Shown here one piece after another: positions 61,619 through 64,000 of a stretch of DNA of 64,000 bases. A program made the position numbers and the translations under genes. The DNA is from Pilimelia anulata (GTDB lineage Bacteria; Actinomycetota; Actinomycetes; Mycobacteriales; Micromonosporaceae), in assembly GCF_014647895.1 (NCBI RefSeq), contig NZ_BMQB01000012.1:62001-126000 (forward strand), in the 5' to 3' direction. The notes under the pieces are model-generated. The model saw only the letters and a list, made by a program, of their open reading frames with translations, did no database searches and had not been told where the DNA came from. How positions within the stretch are numbered: position 1 is the first letter of the stretch; each line of letters opens with the position of its first letter.

Positions 61619-62110
61619 CTACGGGTCGACGACCTCACCCTCCACCACGCCGCCGGGCCGCGGCCGGGCAGCACCATCGCCCGGCGGCGGCCCGCTCCGC
61701 GTCCGCCGCACCCGCACCCGGCGCGGCCCGAACAGGCCCACCAGCGCCCCCGACCGGCCCGCCGCGAACCCCGCCACCAGCCGCCGCGTCGGCGGCAGCC
61801 ACAGCAGCAGCCCCAGCACATCCCCGACCAGGCCGGGCAGGGCGACCAGGACCGCGCCCGCCAGGGCCACCAGCCCGGCCACCGCCTCGCCGCCCGGCGG
61901 GCGGCCCGCCGACGCCGCGTCCCGGACCCGACGCCACGCCCGGCCGCCCTCCCGGCGCACCAACCAAAGCCCCGCCAGCGTCGTCACCAGCGACAACCCG
62001 ACCGGCCACAGCGGCCCCCACCGGTGCACCAGCAGCACGAACACCGCGAACTCGGCCGCCGCGAGCGCCAGCCCCGCCAGCAGGACCGCGCCCACCACCC
62101 GCCGCAGCAC
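61619..62110 (-). CDS. fxsA: FxsA family membrane protein
   Basis: A 163-residue protein with two to three helices (AVLLAGLALAAAEFAVFVLL, WPVGLSLVTTLAGLWLV, LVALAGAVLVALPGLVGDVL) and the FxsA signature PGLVGDVLGLLLWLPPTRRL. Escherichia coli FxsA affects phage T7 exclusion by F; the native role is unknown. The GTG at 62110 is 12 bp beyond the ppm1 stop, so it is cotranscribed with ppm1 and lnt. Confidence 0.9.
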   Translation of the reverse strand: MLRRVVGAVLLAGLALAAAEFAVFVLLVHRWGPLWPVGLSLVTTLAGLWLVRREGGRAWRRVRDAASAGRPPGGEAVAGLVALAGAVLVALPGLVGDVLGLLLWLPPTRRLVAGFAAGRSGALVGLFGPRRVRVRRTRSGPPPGDGAARPRPGGVVEGEVVDP

Positions 62111-62122
62111 GGCCGTCCGCCG

Positions 62123-62896
62123 CTAGCCGGCCCGGCCGCGGCGCAACCGCGCCGCCACCTGATCCCGGCGCGCCGCCGCACCCCACACCGTCACCCGCCA
62201 CAACGCCTCGCCGATCACCGACGACGACATCTTCGACGCCCCGCGCTCCCGCTCCGAGAACCGGATCGGCACCTCGATCACCCGGAACCCGGCCCGGAAC
62301 GCCCGCCACGCCAGGTCCACCTGGAAGCAGTAGCCCGTGGACGCCACCGCACCCAGATCGATCTTCTCCAGCACCGGCATCCGGTACACCCGGTAGCCGC
62401 CCGTCGCGTCGTGCAGCGGCACACCCAGCAGCATCCGCGTGTAGAAGTTCGCCCCCCGCGACAGCACCAGGCGGTGCAGCGGCCAGTTCACCACCGAACC
62501 ACCGCGCACCCACCGCGAACCCAGCACCACATCCGCGCTCTCCAGCGCGTTCAGCAGCTTCGGCAGCTCCTCCGGGGCGTGCGAACCGTCCGCGTCCATC
62601 TCCACCACGGCGTCGTAGCCGCGCTCGCGCGCCCAGCCGAAACCCGCGATGTACGCCGCGCCCAGGCCCTGCTTGCCCGCCCGGTGCAGCACGTGGACGT
62701 GGTCGTCGGCCGCCGCCAGGGCGTCCGCGATCTCACCCGTGCCGTCCGGGCTGTTGTCGTCGGCGATGAGGATGTCCACGTCGGGTGCCGCCGTGCGTAC
62801 CCGGTCGGTGATCTGCCGGACGTTGTCGACCTCGTTATAGGTCGGAATAACGACCAGGACCCGACCCACTGCGGGGTACCGCTCGCTCACCCTCAC
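62123..62896 (-). CDS. ppm1: Polyprenol-monophosphomannose synthase
   Basis: A 257-residue family 2 glycosyltransferase: VLVVIPTYNEVDNVRQITDR, ILIADDNSPDGTGEIADALA, QGLGAAYIAGFGWARERGYD, EMDADGSHAPEELPKLL (metal-binding DAD) and ATGGYRVYRMPVLEKID. It transfers mannose from GDP-mannose to polyprenyl phosphate, feeding lipoprotein or envelope glycosylation. In mycobacteria this domain is fused to Lnt; here it is a separate gene overlapping lnt by 4 bp. There is no transmembrane anchor. Confidence 0.95.
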   Translation of the reverse strand: MRVSERYPAVGRVLVVIPTYNEVDNVRQITDRVRTAAPDVDILIADDNSPDGTGEIADALAAADDHVHVLHRAGKQGLGAAYIAGFGWARERGYDAVVEMDADGSHAPEELPKLLNALESADVVLGSRWVRGGSVVNWPLHRLVLSRGANFYTRMLLGVPLHDATGGYRVYRMPVLEKIDLGAVASTGYCFQVDLAWRAFRAGFRVIEVPIRFSERERGASKMSSSVIGEALWRVTVWGAAARRDQVAARLRRGRAG

Positions 62897-64000
62897 GCTC
62901 CGTCCCTACCGCCGGCTCGCCGCCGGCGCACCACCACGGCGCCGCCGGCCAGTACCGCCGCGCACGCCACCAACAACAGTTCGGGCCAGTACCCCAACCG
63001 CGTTGCCAGGGTACGCCCACCACCCGGGCGCACCTCGTGTACCACCACCGCGTCGGTGTTGAATCCCGTCGCCCCCACCAGCCGGCCGTCCGCATCGGCG
63101 AACGCCGACACCCCCACCGTCGACGCCATCACCGCATCCCGGCCGTGCTCGATGGCCCGCAACCGCACCATCGCCAACTGCTGCTCCGCCTCCGCGGTGT
63201 CGAACGTCGCATTGTTCGTCTGTACCACCAGCGCCCCGCCCCCGCCGCGGACCGCGTCCCGGACCACCTCGTCGTAGGCCACCTCGAAGCAGATCACGTC
63301 CCCGATCGTCAGCGCCCCCGCGTCGATCACCCCCGCCCGGGTACCCGGCACGAACTCCGACCGCACCCGGTCCACCTCCGCGCTCACCGCCCGGGCGATC
63401 CGCCGCAGCGGCACATACTCCGCGAACGGCACCGGATGCCGCTTCACGTACAACTGCTCCAGATCCGGGCCCCGATCCGGCCACCACAGCAGGCCCACAT
63501 TCCGGACCCGCCCCTCACCCGGGCCCCGCAGCACCGCCCCCACCAGGATCGGCGCCCCGACCTGCGCCGCCGCCGCCGAGATCACCACCGACGCATCCGG
63601 ACTGCGCAGCGGGTCGATATCCGACGAATTCTCCGGCCACACCACCAGCGCCGGCCGCGGCTGCCGCCCCGCCGCCACCTCCGCCGCCAGCCGCCGCGTC
63701 CCCGCCGCGTGGTTGTCCAGCACCGCCCGCCGCTGCGCGTTGAAATCCAGCCCCAGCCGCGGCACATTCCCCTGCACCAGCGCCACCACCACCGGCGGTG
63801 CCGCCGGCCGCGACAGCGGCACCAGCGCCGCCAGCACCCCCAGCACCACACCCGCCGCCGCCGGACCCCACACCCCCGGCCGCCGCCACACCACCCGCAG
63901 CCCGCCGTCCGCCCACGCCCGGCCCGCCGCGAACAGCAGCGCCGCCAACAACCCGCCCGCCAGCGCCACCGCCGCCGTCACCAACGGCGCACCACCCAGC
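62893..64000 (-). CDS. lnt: Apolipoprotein N-acyltransferase (partial)
   Basis: About 369 residues of the C-terminal part, cut by the window edge; the start is missing. The nitrilase domain has catalytic Glu in ALVVWPENSSDIDPLRS, Lys in YVKRHPVPFAEYVPL and Cys in IGDVICFEVAYDEV. Membrane helices are visible near the N-terminal side (AAVALAGGLLAALLFAAG) and at the C-terminus (LLLVACAAVLAGGAVVV). It adds the third acyl chain to lipoproteins. Order lnt-ppm1-fxsA is conserved and convergent with rbpA. Confidence 0.95.
   Translation of the reverse strand, partial: LGGAPLVTAAVALAGGLLAALLFAAGRAWADGGLRVVWRRPGVWGPAAAGVVLGVLAALVPLSRPAAPPVVVALVQGNVPRLGLDFNAQRRAVLDNHAAGTRRLAAEVAAGRQPRPALVVWPENSSDIDPLRSPDASVVISAAAAQVGAPILVGAVLRGPGEGRVRNVGLLWWPDRGPDLEQLYVKRHPVPFAEYVPLRRIARAVSAEVDRVRSEFVPGTRAGVIDAGALTIGDVICFEVAYDEVVRDAVRGGGGALVVQTNNATFDTAEAEQQLAMVRLRAIEHGRDAVMASTVGVSAFADADGRLVGATGFNTDAVVVHEVRPGGGRTLATRLGYWPELLLVACAAVLAGGAVVVRRRRAGGRDGA

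Overview
This is 64 kb of very GC-rich chromosomal DNA from an actinobacterium. GTG starts, 1- to 11-bp gene overlaps, RbpA, GarA, a FliA/WhiG-type sigma factor and DinB/mycothiol-type proteins all fit. The order CDP-alcohol phosphatidyltransferase, DUF881, small basic protein, DUF881, gcvH, garA, MerR (FtsR-like), bifunctional nuclease, MerR, gcvP matches the Mycobacterium tuberculosis Rv1822-Rv1832 block, and the other gene content suggests Micromonosporaceae or a close relative (inference). The window reads as ordinary chromosome. No phage, plasmid, CRISPR array, rRNA or tRNA was seen.

Layout. 0-7 kb: winged-helix regulator, two pseudopilin genes (the first with an Ig-like tail), a decayed Nudix fragment, pirin, 6-phosphogluconate dehydrogenase, PP2C phosphatase. 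7-13.7 kb: an Ala/Pro-rich membrane protein, thiolase and SDR, a secreted coiled-coil peptidoglycan-hydrolase-like protein, a FliA/WhiG sigma factor divergent from an M23 peptidase. 13.8-24.2 kb: the conserved cell-division/glycine-cleavage block, ending with gcvP behind a glycine riboswitch. 24.3-31.4 kb: a DUF5999 protein, a PabB-like chorismate enzyme, and a minus-strand operon SDR-NIS synthetase-NIS synthetase-type III PLP decarboxylase that probably makes a carboxylate siderophore. 31.4-31.9 kb: a repeat-rich non-coding region with three TCCTAGGACGC boxes and two long perfect hairpins. 31.9-42.1 kb: a membrane protein, DUF6319, acyltransferase, glycerophosphodiesterase, MFS, tyrosine recombinase, and assorted small enzymes.

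42.3-54.2 kb holds a surface-glycan gene set. RmlA and RmlB would make dTDP-4-keto-6-deoxyglucose, a WecE-like transaminase would aminate C4 and a formyltransferase would N-formylate it. A GtrB-like glycosyltransferase, a GtrA-like flippase and a large GT-C-like membrane protein would move the sugar across the membrane and attach it to a surface acceptor. An ECF42-type sigma factor with its DGPF/YCII partner and a VOC protein sit inside this set.

54.5-64 kb: HemK-like methyltransferase, HTH_42/AlkZ-like protein, S8 protease, GNAT, a secreted protein, a zinc-ribbon coiled-coil protein, rbpA, fxsA, polyprenol-phosphate mannose synthase and lnt (cut by the window edge).

The least explained signals are non-coding. 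Two hairpins 41 kb apart share an almost identical core but have different, internally complementary arms. The 31.4-31.9 kb repeat island and an AT-rich patch with a 12-bp operator-like palindrome near 42.2 kb are also unexplained.
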